Shown here: one piece after another, positions 52,716 through 61,160 of the stretch
Numbering within the stretch: the first letter of the stretch is position 1
Layout of the letters: each line of letters opens with the position of its first letter
DNA from: Erythrobacter litoralis HTCC2594
Lineage (GTDB): Bacteria > Pseudomonadota > Alphaproteobacteria > Sphingomonadales > Sphingomonadaceae
NCBI RefSeq assembly: GCF_000013005.1
Contig: NC_007722.1
Location: 749,501 to 813,500 of the forward strand
DNA: 64,000 nucleotides
Direction of reading: 5' to 3'
Notes under the pieces: generated by a model
Database searches by the model: none
Told to the model about the DNA's origin: nothing
The model's input: the letters and a program-made list of their open reading frames with translations, nothing else
Program-made: the position numbers and the translations under genes

Positions 52716-52862
52716 CCGTGGTTGCATGGGGCGTGTCGCCCTGCTAGGCGCGCGCGTCCTCGTTGAAACGGGGGCGGTGCATCGGGGAGGGCGTGTCGGC
52801 ACGAGCCGCGACGCGAGAGTGCACAGTGCGCATCCAGCCATGGGATCGGATAGACCGAGAAT

Positions 52863-54788
52863 ATGAGCGAAGCTTCTCCATCTGTTGACCGCGCGCCTCC
52901 GGGTGCCGGCGATCAGCACATGGATTCCACCACCAAGCTGGCGATCGGGGCCATCGGCATCGTCTTCGGCGATATCGGCACCAGCCCGCTTTACGCCTTC
53001 CGCGAGACCTTCGTCGGACCCAACCCGCTGCCGATCGACTACAACCACGTCCTCGGCGTCGTCAGCCTGATCTTCTGGTCGATGACGCTGATCGTGGCGA
53101 TCCAGTATGTCACCATCCTGATGCGCGCCGACAACAAGGGGCAAGGCGGCAGTCTCGCGCTCGTGGCTCTCATCAGCCGGAGCGTGCGCAACACCAATTA
53201 CGGCTGGCTGGTGGTGTTGCTGGGGGTCTTTGCGACGTCGCTGTTCTACGGCGACAGCATGATTACGCCTGCGATCTCCGTCCTGTCGGCGGTAGAGGGG
53301 CTGGTCGTGGTCGACCCCGAACTGCAGGGCTTCGTCATCCCGATTGCGCTGGTGCTGCTGGTCGGCCTGTTCGTGCTGCAGAAGCGCGGCACCGCGAAGG
53401 TCGGTGCACTCTTTGCTCCGGTAATGATCGTCTATTTCACCGTCATCGCCACGCTGGGCCTGATCTCCATCGTCCAGCATCCGGAAATTCTCTACGCGCT
53501 CAACCCCTATTACGCGGTGCTGTTCTTCATCAATGACGGGTTTCTGGCCTTCCTAGCGCTCGGTTCGGTGGTGCTGGCGGTTACGGGGTCCGAAGCGCTC
53601 TATTCGGACATGGGCCATTTCGGCCGCGGCCCGATGAAGCTGAGCTGGTTCGGCTTCGTCATGCCGTGCCTCTTGCTCAATTATTTCGGGCAGGGTGCGA
53701 TGATCGTCTCGTTAAGCGGGCCGGAAGCGCAGGAAGCGATCCAGGCACCGTTCTTCCTGCTCGCGCCGGAGATGCTGCGCCTGCCGCTGGTGATTCTCGC
53801 GACCTTCGCCACATTCATCGCCAGCCAGGCGGTGATCAGCGGTGCATTCTCGATCACCCATCAGGCCATCCAGCTCGGCTTCGTGCCGCGCCTCTCCGTC
53901 CGCCACACCAGCGATGCCCATTCGGGCCAGATCTACATTCCCGTCATCAACTGGGCGCTGATGGTGGCGGTGATCCTGCTGGTGCTGACCTTCCAGAACT
54001 CGTCCAATCTCGCCAGCGCCTACGGCATCGCGGTAACCGGCGCGGTCACGATCGATACGCTGCTGATGGCAGTGCTGCTGGTCGGGGTGTGGAAATGGAA
54101 ATGGTACTACGCCGCGCCGGTGGTGATCGTCTTCCTGATCATCGACGGGGCCTATTTCGCCGCCAACCTCACCAAGGTGCCCGACGGCGGCTGGTTCCCG
54201 CTGGTGGTCGGCCTGATCGTCTTCACCCTGCTCACCACCTGGGCGCGCGGCCGGAAGCTGATGCGAGAACGGATGAGCGAAGTCGCGCTGCCGATCGAAA
54301 TCTTCGCCAAGAGCGCGCACAACAGCGCCACCCGCGTGCCGGGCACCGCGATCTTCATGGCCTCCAGCACCGCAGGCGTTCCCTCCGCGCTGCTGCACAA
54401 CATCAAGCACAACAAGGTGCTGCACGAACGCGTGGTGATCCTGACGGTGGAGATATCCGACATCCCCTATGTCGATCCTGCCAAACGCTGCGAATATTCG
54501 GAGATCGGCCAGGGCATCTACCGCGCGATCCTGCACTATGGCTTCATGGAAGAAACCAACGTACCCGAAGGGCTCAAGTCGATGCAGCAATGCGGCGGCG
54601 AGTTCGACATGATGCAGACCAGTTTCTTCCTCAGCCGCCAGACCCTGTTGCCGAGCGACAAGCCCGGCATGCCGATCTGGCGCGAGAAGATCTTTGCATG
54701 GATGCTGCGCAATGCGGCGACGGCGATGGAGTTCTTCGGGCTGCCCACGAACCGCGTGGTGGAGCTTGGGAGCCAGGTGCGGATTTAG
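52863..54788 (+). CDS. kup: Potassium uptake transporter Kup
   Basis: A 641-residue KUP/HAK potassium-proton symporter with about 12 transmembrane helices and a C-terminal cytoplasmic domain. The signature is [20 protein letters not shown] near residue 35, followed by the [19 protein letters not shown] loop. Length matches Kup. It is monocistronic, and followed by a palindromic element in the tail region. Regulation is not visible. Confidence 0.95.
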   Translation: MSEASPSVDRAPPGAGDQHMDSTTKLAIGAIGIVFGDIGTSPLYAFRETFVGPNPLPIDYNHVLGVVSLIFWSMTLIVAIQYVTILMRADNKGQGGSLALVALISRSVRNTNYGWLVVLLGVFATSLFYGDSMITPAISVLSAVEGLVVVDPELQGFVIPIALVLLVGLFVLQKRGTAKVGALFAPVMIVYFTVIATLGLISIVQHPEILYALNPYYAVLFFINDGFLAFLALGSVVLAVTGSEALYSDMGHFGRGPMKLSWFGFVMPCLLLNYFGQGAMIVSLSGPEAQEAIQAPFFLLAPEMLRLPLVILATFATFIASQAVISGAFSITHQAIQLGFVPRLSVRHTSDAHSGQIYIPVINWALMVAVILLVLTFQNSSNLASAYGIAVTGAVTIDTLLMAVLLVGVWKWKWYYAAPVVIVFLIIDGAYFAANLTKVPDGGWFPLVVGLIVFTLLTTWARGRKLMRERMSEVALPIEIFAKSAHNSATRVPGTAIFMASSTAGVPSALLHNIKHNKVLHERVVILTVEISDIPYVDPAKRCEYSEIGQGIYRAILHYGFMEETNVPEGLKSMQQCGGEFDMMQTSFFLSRQTLLPSDKPGMPIWREKIFAWMLRNAATAMEFFGLPTNRVVELGSQVRI

Positions 54789-54814
54789 GAGTCCTTGCCC
54801 AAAACCGATAACCC

Positions 54815-54838
54815 GTCATCCCAGCGAAAGCTGGGATC
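54815..54838. repeat. GAAA-loop palindrome, left copy flanking the GIY-YIG gene
   Basis: An 8-bp stem with a GAAA loop (ATCCCAGC-GAAA-GCTGGGAT) flanked by GTC on the left. It is a perfect 24-base reverse complement of the copy at 55162-55185. The two face each other across the GIY-YIG gene. Confidence 0.85.
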
Positions 54839-54865
54839 TTTGTCGGCTCAGTGCTACCTCACAGG

Positions 54866-55153
54866 ATGATGGGAGGCTGGGTCTACATTCCAACCAACAA
54901 ACGCGACGGCGTGCTCTACATCGGCGTCACCTCCAACCTCCCAGCGCGAATGGTGCAACACCGAAATGGAGAAGGTTCGGCCTTTTGTCGCCGGTATGGC
55001 ATCAAATGCCTCGTCTATGCTGAAGAGTATGGCAACATTGACGAGGCGATAGTTCGCGAAAAGGCATTGAAGGCTTGGAAGCGCGCTTGGAAAATCGAGC
55101 TGATCGAACGTGCGAACCCGGAATGGGACGATCTTTTCGAGCGTCTGAGCTAG
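54866..55153 (+). CDS. GIY-YIG nuclease domain protein
   Basis: A 95-residue single-domain GIY-YIG endonuclease of the UvrC/Slx4-like small type. The first motif reads WVYIPTNKRDGVLYIGV (VYI...YIG variant), the conserved Arg is in NLPARMVQHRNG, and the catalytic Glu region is EAIVREKALKAWKRAWK. It ends ERANPEWDDLFERLS, typical of this family. It would cut DNA, perhaps at the hairpins beside it. The ATG chosen gives MMGGWVYIP; a GTG 15 bases upstream is possible. It is fenced by 24-base inverted palindromes and sits between kup and yciB on its own. Confidence 0.85.
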   Translation: MMGGWVYIPTNKRDGVLYIGVTSNLPARMVQHRNGEGSAFCRRYGIKCLVYAEEYGNIDEAIVREKALKAWKRAWKIELIERANPEWDDLFERLS

Positions 55154-55161
55154 CTGAGAGA

Positions 55162-55185
55162 GATCCCAGCTTTCGCTGGGATGAC
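55162..55185. repeat. GAAA-loop palindrome, right copy flanking the GIY-YIG gene
   Basis: Perfect inverted copy of the element at 54815-54838, ten bases after the nuclease stop codon and 21 bases before the yciB stop codon on the other strand. On this strand the loop reads TTTC. It could also act as a terminator-like hairpin. Confidence 0.85.
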
Positions 55186-55205
55186 GATGGAGTTGATGTG
55201 CTGCT

Positions 55206-55955
55206 CTAAGCCGTCGGCGGTTCGTCTTTCACGGCTTCATCGGCATCTTCGACCGCCAACCCGTGCTTCAACAACATCGGGATTTGCGTGAAGGTGAAGA
55301 GAAAGCTTAGCGGCAGGAACACCCAGAGTTTCGCTGCGAGCCAATCACCGAAGTCGAGATACCAGCGCAGGAATTCGTTGAGAGCGGCAAGCGCGAGGAA
55401 GAAGATGCCCCAATTGCGGCTGAGCTTGAGCCAACCTTCCTCGCTGAGGCCTTCGAACGCCGCTTCGAGCAGGATCTTGAGCAGCGATTTGCCCATCGCG
55501 AACCCGACCAGCAGCGCAGCGCCCATCAGCACGTAGATGATCGTCGGCTTGAGCTGGACGAAGGTGGGATCGCCGAAGAAGATCGTCAGCGCGCCGAAGC
55601 CGAGGATCAGCGCGGTCGAAAACCACAGCATGGGCGAGACCTTGCCGAGGCGAAATTTCGAGAAGAGCAGTGCGATGACCGAGGCGACCATGAAGGCGAG
55701 CGTGCCGCGAATGACCGCGCCGATTTCGGCGATTGGCTCGGGGTCGTCGGGTGCGTACCAGCGATACACGCCGAAGAAGATCAGCAACGGGCCGTAATCG
55801 ACGACGATGTTGAGCCAGCCGGAGGATTTTTTCTGCGGTTTGCCCGCGTCCTCGTGCTCCGTTCGTGCTGAGTCTGTCGAAGTACGAGGGGCAGGCGCTC
55901 CTGCCTGCCCTTCGACAGGCTCAGGGCGAACGGGGGTGGGGTTATGGTCGGTCAT
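55206..55955 (-). CDS. yciB: Inner membrane septation protein YciB/IspZ with repeat-derived N-terminus
   Basis: A 249-residue YciB/IspZ protein: five to six transmembrane helices (for example YGPLLIFFGVYRWY, FMVASVIALLFSKF, TIIYVLMGAALLVGFAMG) and the SGWLNIVVDYGPLL start of the conserved domain. The family supports septation and envelope homeostasis in the inner membrane. The first 48 residues are extra: residues 8-19 (PVRPEPVEGQAG) and 24-36 (RTSTDSARTEHED) are the translation of the inverted repeat at 55861-55931. The repeat has entered the reading frame without breaking it. The overlap with ftsY (55959) is close, so the two are probably one operon. Confidence 0.88.
   Translation of the reverse strand: MTDHNPTPVRPEPVEGQAGAPAPRTSTDSARTEHEDAGKPQKKSSGWLNIVVDYGPLLIFFGVYRWYAPDDPEPIAEIGAVIRGTLAFMVASVIALLFSKFRLGKVSPMLWFSTALILGFGALTIFFGDPTFVQLKPTIIYVLMGAALLVGFAMGKSLLKILLEAAFEGLSEEGWLKLSRNWGIFFLALAALNEFLRWYLDFGDWLAAKLWVFLPLSFLFTFTQIPMLLKHGLAVEDADEAVKDEPPTA
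55861..55931. repeat. Sphingomonad-type inverted repeat inside the yciB reading frame
   Basis: The left arm 55861-55882 and right arm 55910-55931 are inverted and match the arms of the frr-uppS element (right arm identical). The spacer is 27 bases. It is translated in frame as part of YciB. Confidence 0.85.
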
Positions 55956-55958
55956 GTC

Positions 55959-56873
55959 TTACGCAATCCCCGCGATCACTTTCGCGACCAGGTCCGGGTC
56001 GAACGGTCGCAGGTCGTCGATCGTCTCACCCACGCCGATGGCGTGGATCGGCAAGCCATATTGCTCAGCCGCCGCGACCAGCACACCGCCGCGCGCGGTG
56101 CCGTCGAGCTTGGTCATGATCAGGCCGGTCACGCCGGCGACTTCCTTGAATACGTCGATCTGGCTCAATGCGTTCTGGCCATTGGTGGCATCGAGCACCA
56201 GGATCACGTCGTGTGGTGCTTCCGGATTGAGGCGCCCAAGAACCTTCCTGATCTTGGCCAATTCGTCCATCAGCTCCCGCTTGTTCTGCAGGCGCCCGGC
56301 GGTGTCGACTACCAGCGCATCGGTGCCACGATCGGTCCCGGCTTTCACACCGTCGAACACGATGCTCGCCGGATCGCCGCCCTGCGGACCCTTGACGATC
56401 GGCACGCCGACGCGGTCGGCCCAGGTCGCGAGCTGTTCGATGGCGGCGGCGCGAAACGTGTCGCCTGCCGCCAGCATGACCTCGTAATCTTCTTCGACCA
56501 GCCAGTGCGCCAGTTTGGCGATCGTGGTGGTCTTGCCGCTGCCGTTGACGCCGATGACGAGGATCACCTGAGGGCGCGGAAAGGCGGTGATTTCCAGCGG
56601 CTTCGCGACCGGGCGGAGGATTTCCGCGATCTCGTCGGCGACTGCCTTTTTAAGCTCGCGCTCGCTGATCTGCAGGCCGAAACGCTTTTCCTTCAGCTTC
56701 TCGCGGATGCGCGAGGCGGCTGCCGGGCCGAGATCGGACATGATCAGCGCGTCTTCGACCTCCTCCAGCGTTGCATCGTCGAGCGTCGCGGTACTGACGG
56801 CGGTGGTGAGGTTTTCGCTCAGCCGGTCGGACGTCTTCTTGAAGCCGCCGAACAGGCGCTCGGTCCAGCTCAT
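55959..56873 (-). CDS. ftsY: Signal recognition particle receptor FtsY
   Basis: A 304-residue SRP receptor GTPase, NG domain only (no long acidic A domain, as usual in alphaproteobacteria). The P-loop is GVNGSGKTTT near residue 107, then AGDTFRAAA, DTAGRLQNK, and TKLDGTARGG. It binds Ffh and the SRP RNA (encoded at 10.1 kb) at the membrane. It overlaps mtaB by four bases upstream and precedes yciB, three bases away. Confidence 0.96.
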   Translation of the reverse strand: MSWTERLFGGFKKTSDRLSENLTTAVSTATLDDATLEEVEDALIMSDLGPAAASRIREKLKEKRFGLQISERELKKAVADEIAEILRPVAKPLEITAFPRPQVILVIGVNGSGKTTTIAKLAHWLVEEDYEVMLAAGDTFRAAAIEQLATWADRVGVPIVKGPQGGDPASIVFDGVKAGTDRGTDALVVDTAGRLQNKRELMDELAKIRKVLGRLNPEAPHDVILVLDATNGQNALSQIDVFKEVAGVTGLIMTKLDGTARGGVLVAAAEQYGLPIHAIGVGETIDDLRPFDPDLVAKVIAGIA

Positions 56874-58045
56874 GACAGCAGGCCTTTTTCGAAATGTGTG
56901 GGGGTAACGGTCACGGTGCTCCCGACTGGTGTCTGGTCGGGCAGTCTAACCCGTGCGTAGGCAGGCGTGTAGCCGCATCCATCGCGTTCGGCGAGGACGC
57001 TGTGGGGTTGGTCGAGTTGCGCGCGAAGCCAAGGGTCGCGCACTTCGGCAACCGCCGCGCGCAATTCTGCGGCGCGGCGCTTGATCGTGGGCCTGTCGAC
57101 CTGCGGCATCCGCGCGGCGGGGGTGCCGGGGCGGGGGGAATAGGGGAAGATGTGGCCGTGGACGATGTCCAGCTCGCGGATAATGGCGAGGTTCGCCGCA
57201 TGGTGCTCCTCGGTTTCCGTGGGGAAACCCGCGATCAGGTCGGCACCGATGGCGATCTCCGGGCGCGCGGCCTTGAAGCGGAAGACGAGATCGAACGCGT
57301 CCGCGCGGCTGTGGCGGCGCTTCATGCGCTTGAGGATCAGGTCGTGCCCGTGCTGCAGCGACAGGTGGATATGCGGCATGACGCGCGGCTCGTGCGCGAA
57401 AAGATCGAAAAGCGTCTCGTCGACTTCGATCCCGTCGATCGAGGACATGCGCAGGCGGGTGAGCGTTGGGAAAGCGTCGAGCACCGCGCGGACGAGCGAC
57501 CCGAGAGCAGGGCTTCCGGGCAGGTCGTGGCCCCAACTGGTGACATCGACGCCGGTCAGCACCACTTCGGCCGCGCCTCGATCGAGATGATGCTCGACGG
57601 TCCGCAGGACTTCCGCAATGGACAGCGACTGGCTCTTCCCGCGGCCCTGCGGGATCACGCAGAATGTGCAGGCGTGATCGCAGCCGTTCTGGACGGCGAC
57701 GAAGGCGCGTGTGTGCTGGGGCGTGACCGGTGCCTGGGGTGCAGGCACGTTCCACGCCCGTGGATCGAGCTTGGCGGCGTTGGCAACCAGGCCGTCGACC
57801 TCCGGCATCGCAGCGAGCTGGTCCCGCTCGATATCCGCTGCGCAGCCGGTCACCAGCAGGCGCGCGTTGGGCCGGGCCTTTCGCGCCTTGCGGATCGCCT
57901 GGCGCGTCTGGCGCACCGCTTCGCTTGTGACGGCGCAGCTGTTGACGACCACCACGTCGTCTTCGCTCGCCAGCAGCGCGCGGATCTGTGCGCTCTCGGA
58001 AATGTTCAGGCGGCATCCGAGCGAAATGACGTCGCTTCCGCTCAT
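56870..58045 (-). CDS. mtaB: tRNA (N6-threonylcarbamoyladenosine) methylthiotransferase MtaB
   Basis: A 391-residue radical SAM methylthiotransferase. The N-terminal UPF0004 domain has cysteines in SLGCRLN, NSCAVTSEA and VTGCAADIE. The radical SAM cluster motif CDHACTFC lies near residue 135, and a C-terminal TRAM-like strand pattern is present. MtaB methylthiolates t6A37 to ms2t6A in tRNA-Lys. The start used is the ATG overlapping the dapF stop; upstream codons do not belong. Order dapF-mtaB-ftsY with four-base overlaps indicates one operon. Confidence 0.94.
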   Translation of the reverse strand: MSGSDVISLGCRLNISESAQIRALLASEDDVVVVNSCAVTSEAVRQTRQAIRKARKARPNARLLVTGCAADIERDQLAAMPEVDGLVANAAKLDPRAWNVPAPQAPVTPQHTRAFVAVQNGCDHACTFCVIPQGRGKSQSLSIAEVLRTVEHHLDRGAAEVVLTGVDVTSWGHDLPGSPALGSLVRAVLDAFPTLTRLRMSSIDGIEVDETLFDLFAHEPRVMPHIHLSLQHGHDLILKRMKRRHSRADAFDLVFRFKAARPEIAIGADLIAGFPTETEEHHAANLAIIRELDIVHGHIFPYSPRPGTPAARMPQVDRPTIKRRAAELRAAVAEVRDPWLRAQLDQPHSVLAERDGCGYTPAYARVRLPDQTPVGSTVTVTPTHFEKGLLS

Positions 58046-58851
58046 GAATAGTCGCCCCAGTCGAAGGTGCCGCGAAAGCTCTCGGCGGCGGGGCCGGTCA
58101 TGATGATGTGGTCGTCTGCATCCCATTCGATCTGCAACGTGCCGCCGGGCAGGGTCACGGCGACCTTGCGCCCGGTCAGGCCGCGGCGCATTGCGGCGAT
58201 GGCGGTGGCGCAGGCACCGGTGCCGCAAGCGCGGGTCAGGCCGACGCCGCGTTCCCATACGTGCAGCTTGAGCGCATCGTCGCCGGTCAGGCTGGCGATA
58301 TTGACGTTGATACGCTCGGGAAACAGCGGATCGGTCTCGATCCCGGGTCCCATCGTATCGAGCGGCACCGCATCGGCATCATCCACGAAGAACACCACAT
58401 GCGGATTGCCGACATTGACCGCGGCAGGCGCTTCCAGCTCCCCCCAGCCAACCGGCAGCGACAATGTGTCCATGGCATAGGCCAGCGGGATCGCTTCCCA
58501 GTCGAAGCGCGGCACGCCCATGTCGACCCGCGCGCCGCCACTGGCGGGCGCTATCGCGATCACGCCGCCGCTCGTCTCGACGTTGGCCGCCTCGCCATGA
58601 AGCAGCGCGACCGCCCGCGAGGCATTGCCGCATGCTTCCACTTCGCCGCCATCGGCGTTGAAAATACGCATGCGGAAGTCTGCGCTGTCGGAAGGTTCGA
58701 GCAGGATCACCTGGTCGCAGCCGATCCCGGTCTTGCGATCCGCCAGCGCGCGCGCCGTCGCAGCCGTCATCGGCGGCAGGCTCTCGGCACGCGCGTCGAG
58801 CATGATGAAATCATTGCCGAGGCCGTGCATCTTGGTGAAGGAGACGCGCAT
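58042..58851 (-). CDS. dapF: Diaminopimelate epimerase
   Basis: A 269-residue PLP-independent epimerase that makes meso-DAP for peptidoglycan and lysine. The two catalytic cysteines are in VEACGNASRAV and RACGTGACAT. The N-terminus FTKMHGLGNDFIMLD is typical. The gene heads the dapF-mtaB-ftsY-yciB run. Confidence 0.96.
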   Translation of the reverse strand: MRVSFTKMHGLGNDFIMLDARAESLPPMTAATARALADRKTGIGCDQVILLEPSDSADFRMRIFNADGGEVEACGNASRAVALLHGEAANVETSGGVIAIAPASGGARVDMGVPRFDWEAIPLAYAMDTLSLPVGWGELEAPAAVNVGNPHVVFFVDDADAVPLDTMGPGIETDPLFPERINVNIASLTGDDALKLHVWERGVGLTRACGTGACATAIAAMRRGLTGRKVAVTLPGGTLQIEWDADDHIIMTGPAAESFRGTFDWGDYS

Positions 58852-58915
58852 CTTCCGCGCATCTATGGGTCGCGGGAGCGCGCGTAAAGAGCGCGCGCCG
58901 CCGATTCGTCCGCGA

Positions 58916-60574
58916 TCAGGCCGACTTTTGCAGCGGCTCGTCCTCGTCGGAGGCCGGATCGGTACCGGGCTTGTCTTCGATGCCGACCAGCAAGCCTTCC
59001 TTTTCGAGGCGCTTGCGCACGTCGGACGCCGATTCCGGGCGCCCGTAGAGATAGCCCTGGCCCTTCATCTCGCCCATCTGCTGCAGCGTTTCCAGAATGG
59101 TCGCGTCCTCGATCCCTTCCGCCGTGATCGGCATTTCGAGCCCGGCACCAAGCGAGATGATCGCCGAAACGATCTTGGAATTGGCGTCCTCGTCTTTCAG
59201 CTCGCTGACGAAACTGCGATCGATCTTGATCCGGTCGAACGGCAGCGATCGCAATTGCGACAGGCTCGAATAGCCGGTGCCGAAATCGTCGAGGCTGATC
59301 TTTACGCCCTGGTTCTTGAGGCTGGTGATCATCGAGCGCACCACCCCGACATTGTCGTGCAGGCAGCTTTCCGTGATCTCGATATCCAGCCGCTGGGCGG
59401 GAAAATTGCATTCCTGCAGCAGTTTGAGGATCTTCTGCGAGAACCACGGATCGCGCAGCTGTACCGGCGAGATATTGACGGAGATCGTCAGCGATGGATC
59501 CCATTCCTTCGCGTCCCGGAAGGCCTGGCGCATGAGGCCTTCGGAAAGCTCCGCGATGACGCCGATATCCTCGGCGATCGGAATGAAAATCTCGGGGCTG
59601 ATCATGCCGAGCTTGGGCGAATTCCAGCGTGCGAGCATTTCGAAACCCATCAGGCGACCGGTGGCAATATCGACCTGCTGTTCGTAATGGGGAACGAACT
59701 CACCCTTTTCGACGCCGATGCGTATGCCGCGCTCGAGCTGGTTGCGGAAGCGCAGCTCGTTTTCCATGGTTTCTTCGAACCAGTAATAGCGGTTCTTGCC
59801 CTGCCGCTTGGCATGATACATCGCGATGTCGGCCTGGTGCATCAGCACCTGCGCGTCGGTCTCGTTCTGCTCGCCATGGCGGCCCGACATCCCCGAAGCG
59901 ATGCCGACCGAAACGGTGACATCGACCTTTTGCGACTGGACCGCCATCGGTTTGGCCAGGCTGTCGATCAGGCGCGAGACGAATTGTTCGACCAGATCGG
60001 GGGAAGTCTTGTCGTAGGGATGCACGATCGCGAACTCATCCCCGCCGAGCCGCGCCAGCAATCCGTCGCGCGGCAGCAGTGACGACATCCGGTCGGCTGC
60101 GCGGACCAGCACATCGTCCCCAGCCTGGTGACCGTTGAGGTCGTTGACCTGCTTGAAATTGTCGAGATCGACCATGATGAAGGCGATTGCGCGGCCTTCC
60201 TTGTGCGCCTTGTCGATCGCACGATCGGTTTCGATGGTCGCGCTGCGGCGGTTGTTGCAGCCGGTGAGCGGATCGATTTCCGCGAGCTCGCGCGCCTTGG
60301 CCTCGGCGGCGCGGCGGGTGTCGATTTCCACCGTGAGTTCGCGGTAGCGGCGCCAGCCGAAGATGATCAGGGCGATGTTGAGGATCAGGGCGCTGCTGAG
60401 AACGCTGCTGGGGCCGTCCGCGCCGCCGCTGCTCCATTGTTCGACGATCTGCGGCAAAACGGCGCTGCCGGTGCCGATGAACATGATGATCGCAGCTGCT
60501 GCAATGCCGAGTGCGACGACGTCGCGTCGCGCATTGGCGAGGCCGTCAGCGACCTTGCTCGTGTGGGTCCCCAT
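58916..60574 (-). CDS. GGDEF-EAL membrane protein (cyclic-di-GMP turnover)
   Basis: A 552-residue protein with two N-terminal transmembrane helices (VVALGIAAAAIIMFIGTGS and SVLSSALILNIALIIFGW), a GGDEF domain (RLGGDEFAIV) and an EAL domain. The EAL residues are all present: E in GFEMLARW, N in SVNISPVQL, E in DIEITES, DD in SLDDFGTGYSS, K in IKIDRS, and E in TAEGIED. It lacks the RxxD inhibitory site before GGDEF. Both synthesis and hydrolysis of c-di-GMP are therefore possible. The ATG is chosen downstream of GGGGA; a TTG 15 bases upstream is an alternative. Confidence 0.9.
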   Translation of the reverse strand: MGTHTSKVADGLANARRDVVALGIAAAAIIMFIGTGSAVLPQIVEQWSSGGADGPSSVLSSALILNIALIIFGWRRYRELTVEIDTRRAAEAKARELAEIDPLTGCNNRRSATIETDRAIDKAHKEGRAIAFIMVDLDNFKQVNDLNGHQAGDDVLVRAADRMSSLLPRDGLLARLGGDEFAIVHPYDKTSPDLVEQFVSRLIDSLAKPMAVQSQKVDVTVSVGIASGMSGRHGEQNETDAQVLMHQADIAMYHAKRQGKNRYYWFEETMENELRFRNQLERGIRIGVEKGEFVPHYEQQVDIATGRLMGFEMLARWNSPKLGMISPEIFIPIAEDIGVIAELSEGLMRQAFRDAKEWDPSLTISVNISPVQLRDPWFSQKILKLLQECNFPAQRLDIEITESCLHDNVGVVRSMITSLKNQGVKISLDDFGTGYSSLSQLRSLPFDRIKIDRSFVSELKDEDANSKIVSAIISLGAGLEMPITAEGIEDATILETLQQMGEMKGQGYLYGRPESASDVRKRLEKEGLLVGIEDKPGTDPASDEDEPLQKSA

Positions 60575-60745
60575 TATCCCCATCCTCAAATGCCCGAAAA
60601 TCGAGCCGAATTGCCTTTGTCTATGCCCATCCCCCCTGAAAATTGCGTAAAATGAGCCTTAACTTCGCGCTTACCTTGATTGCGCGCCGCGCTTTGCCCA
60701 TCAGGGCCGCAGCTTCCTGCGCACACGATCGGAGATGCAACATCC

Positions 60746-61159
60746 ATGGCTCGCTACTGGCTGATGAAATCGGAACCCTCCAAATACGGCTGGGACGATC
60801 TCGTCGCGGAGGGAGAAGGCGTGTGGGACGGGGTGCGCAACCATCGCGCCAAGAACAATCTCGCGGCGATGGAAGTCGGGGATCAGTGTTTCTTCTACCA
60901 CTCGCGCGAGGGGCTGGAGATTGTCGGTATCTGCGAGGTCAGCGTGGCCGGCATCACCGATCCGACCGACCCTGAAGGCAAGTGGGCGGCGGTGAAGGTA
61001 AAGCCGGTGCGCAAGCTCGAACAGCCGGTTACGCTCAAACAGGTCAAGGCCGATCCGCGGCTGACGGAGATGGAACTGGTCAAACTATCACGGCTGTCTG
61101 TGGCCGAGGTCCGTCCCGAGGAATGGGATATAGTGTTGGAATTGGCCGGGGAAAGGTAA
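60746..61159 (+). CDS. EVE domain protein
   Basis: A 137-residue EVE (PUA-like) protein. The conserved N-terminus is MARYWLMKSEPSKYGWDDL, followed by VWDGVRNHRAKNNLAAM and QCFFYHSREGLEIVGIC. EVE domains bind modified bases in DNA/RNA; free-standing ones are widespread in proteobacteria and are related to human THYN1. It stands alone, divergent from the GGDEF-EAL gene. Target not known. Confidence 0.92.
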   Translation: MARYWLMKSEPSKYGWDDLVAEGEGVWDGVRNHRAKNNLAAMEVGDQCFFYHSREGLEIVGICEVSVAGITDPTDPEGKWAAVKVKPVRKLEQPVTLKQVKADPRLTEMELVKLSRLSVAEVRPEEWDIVLELAGER

Positions 61160-61160
61160 G

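Noticed and set aside
54790..55200. CRISPR-like repeat at the palindromes
   Set aside because: Only two copies, inverted rather than direct, with a coding gene between them.
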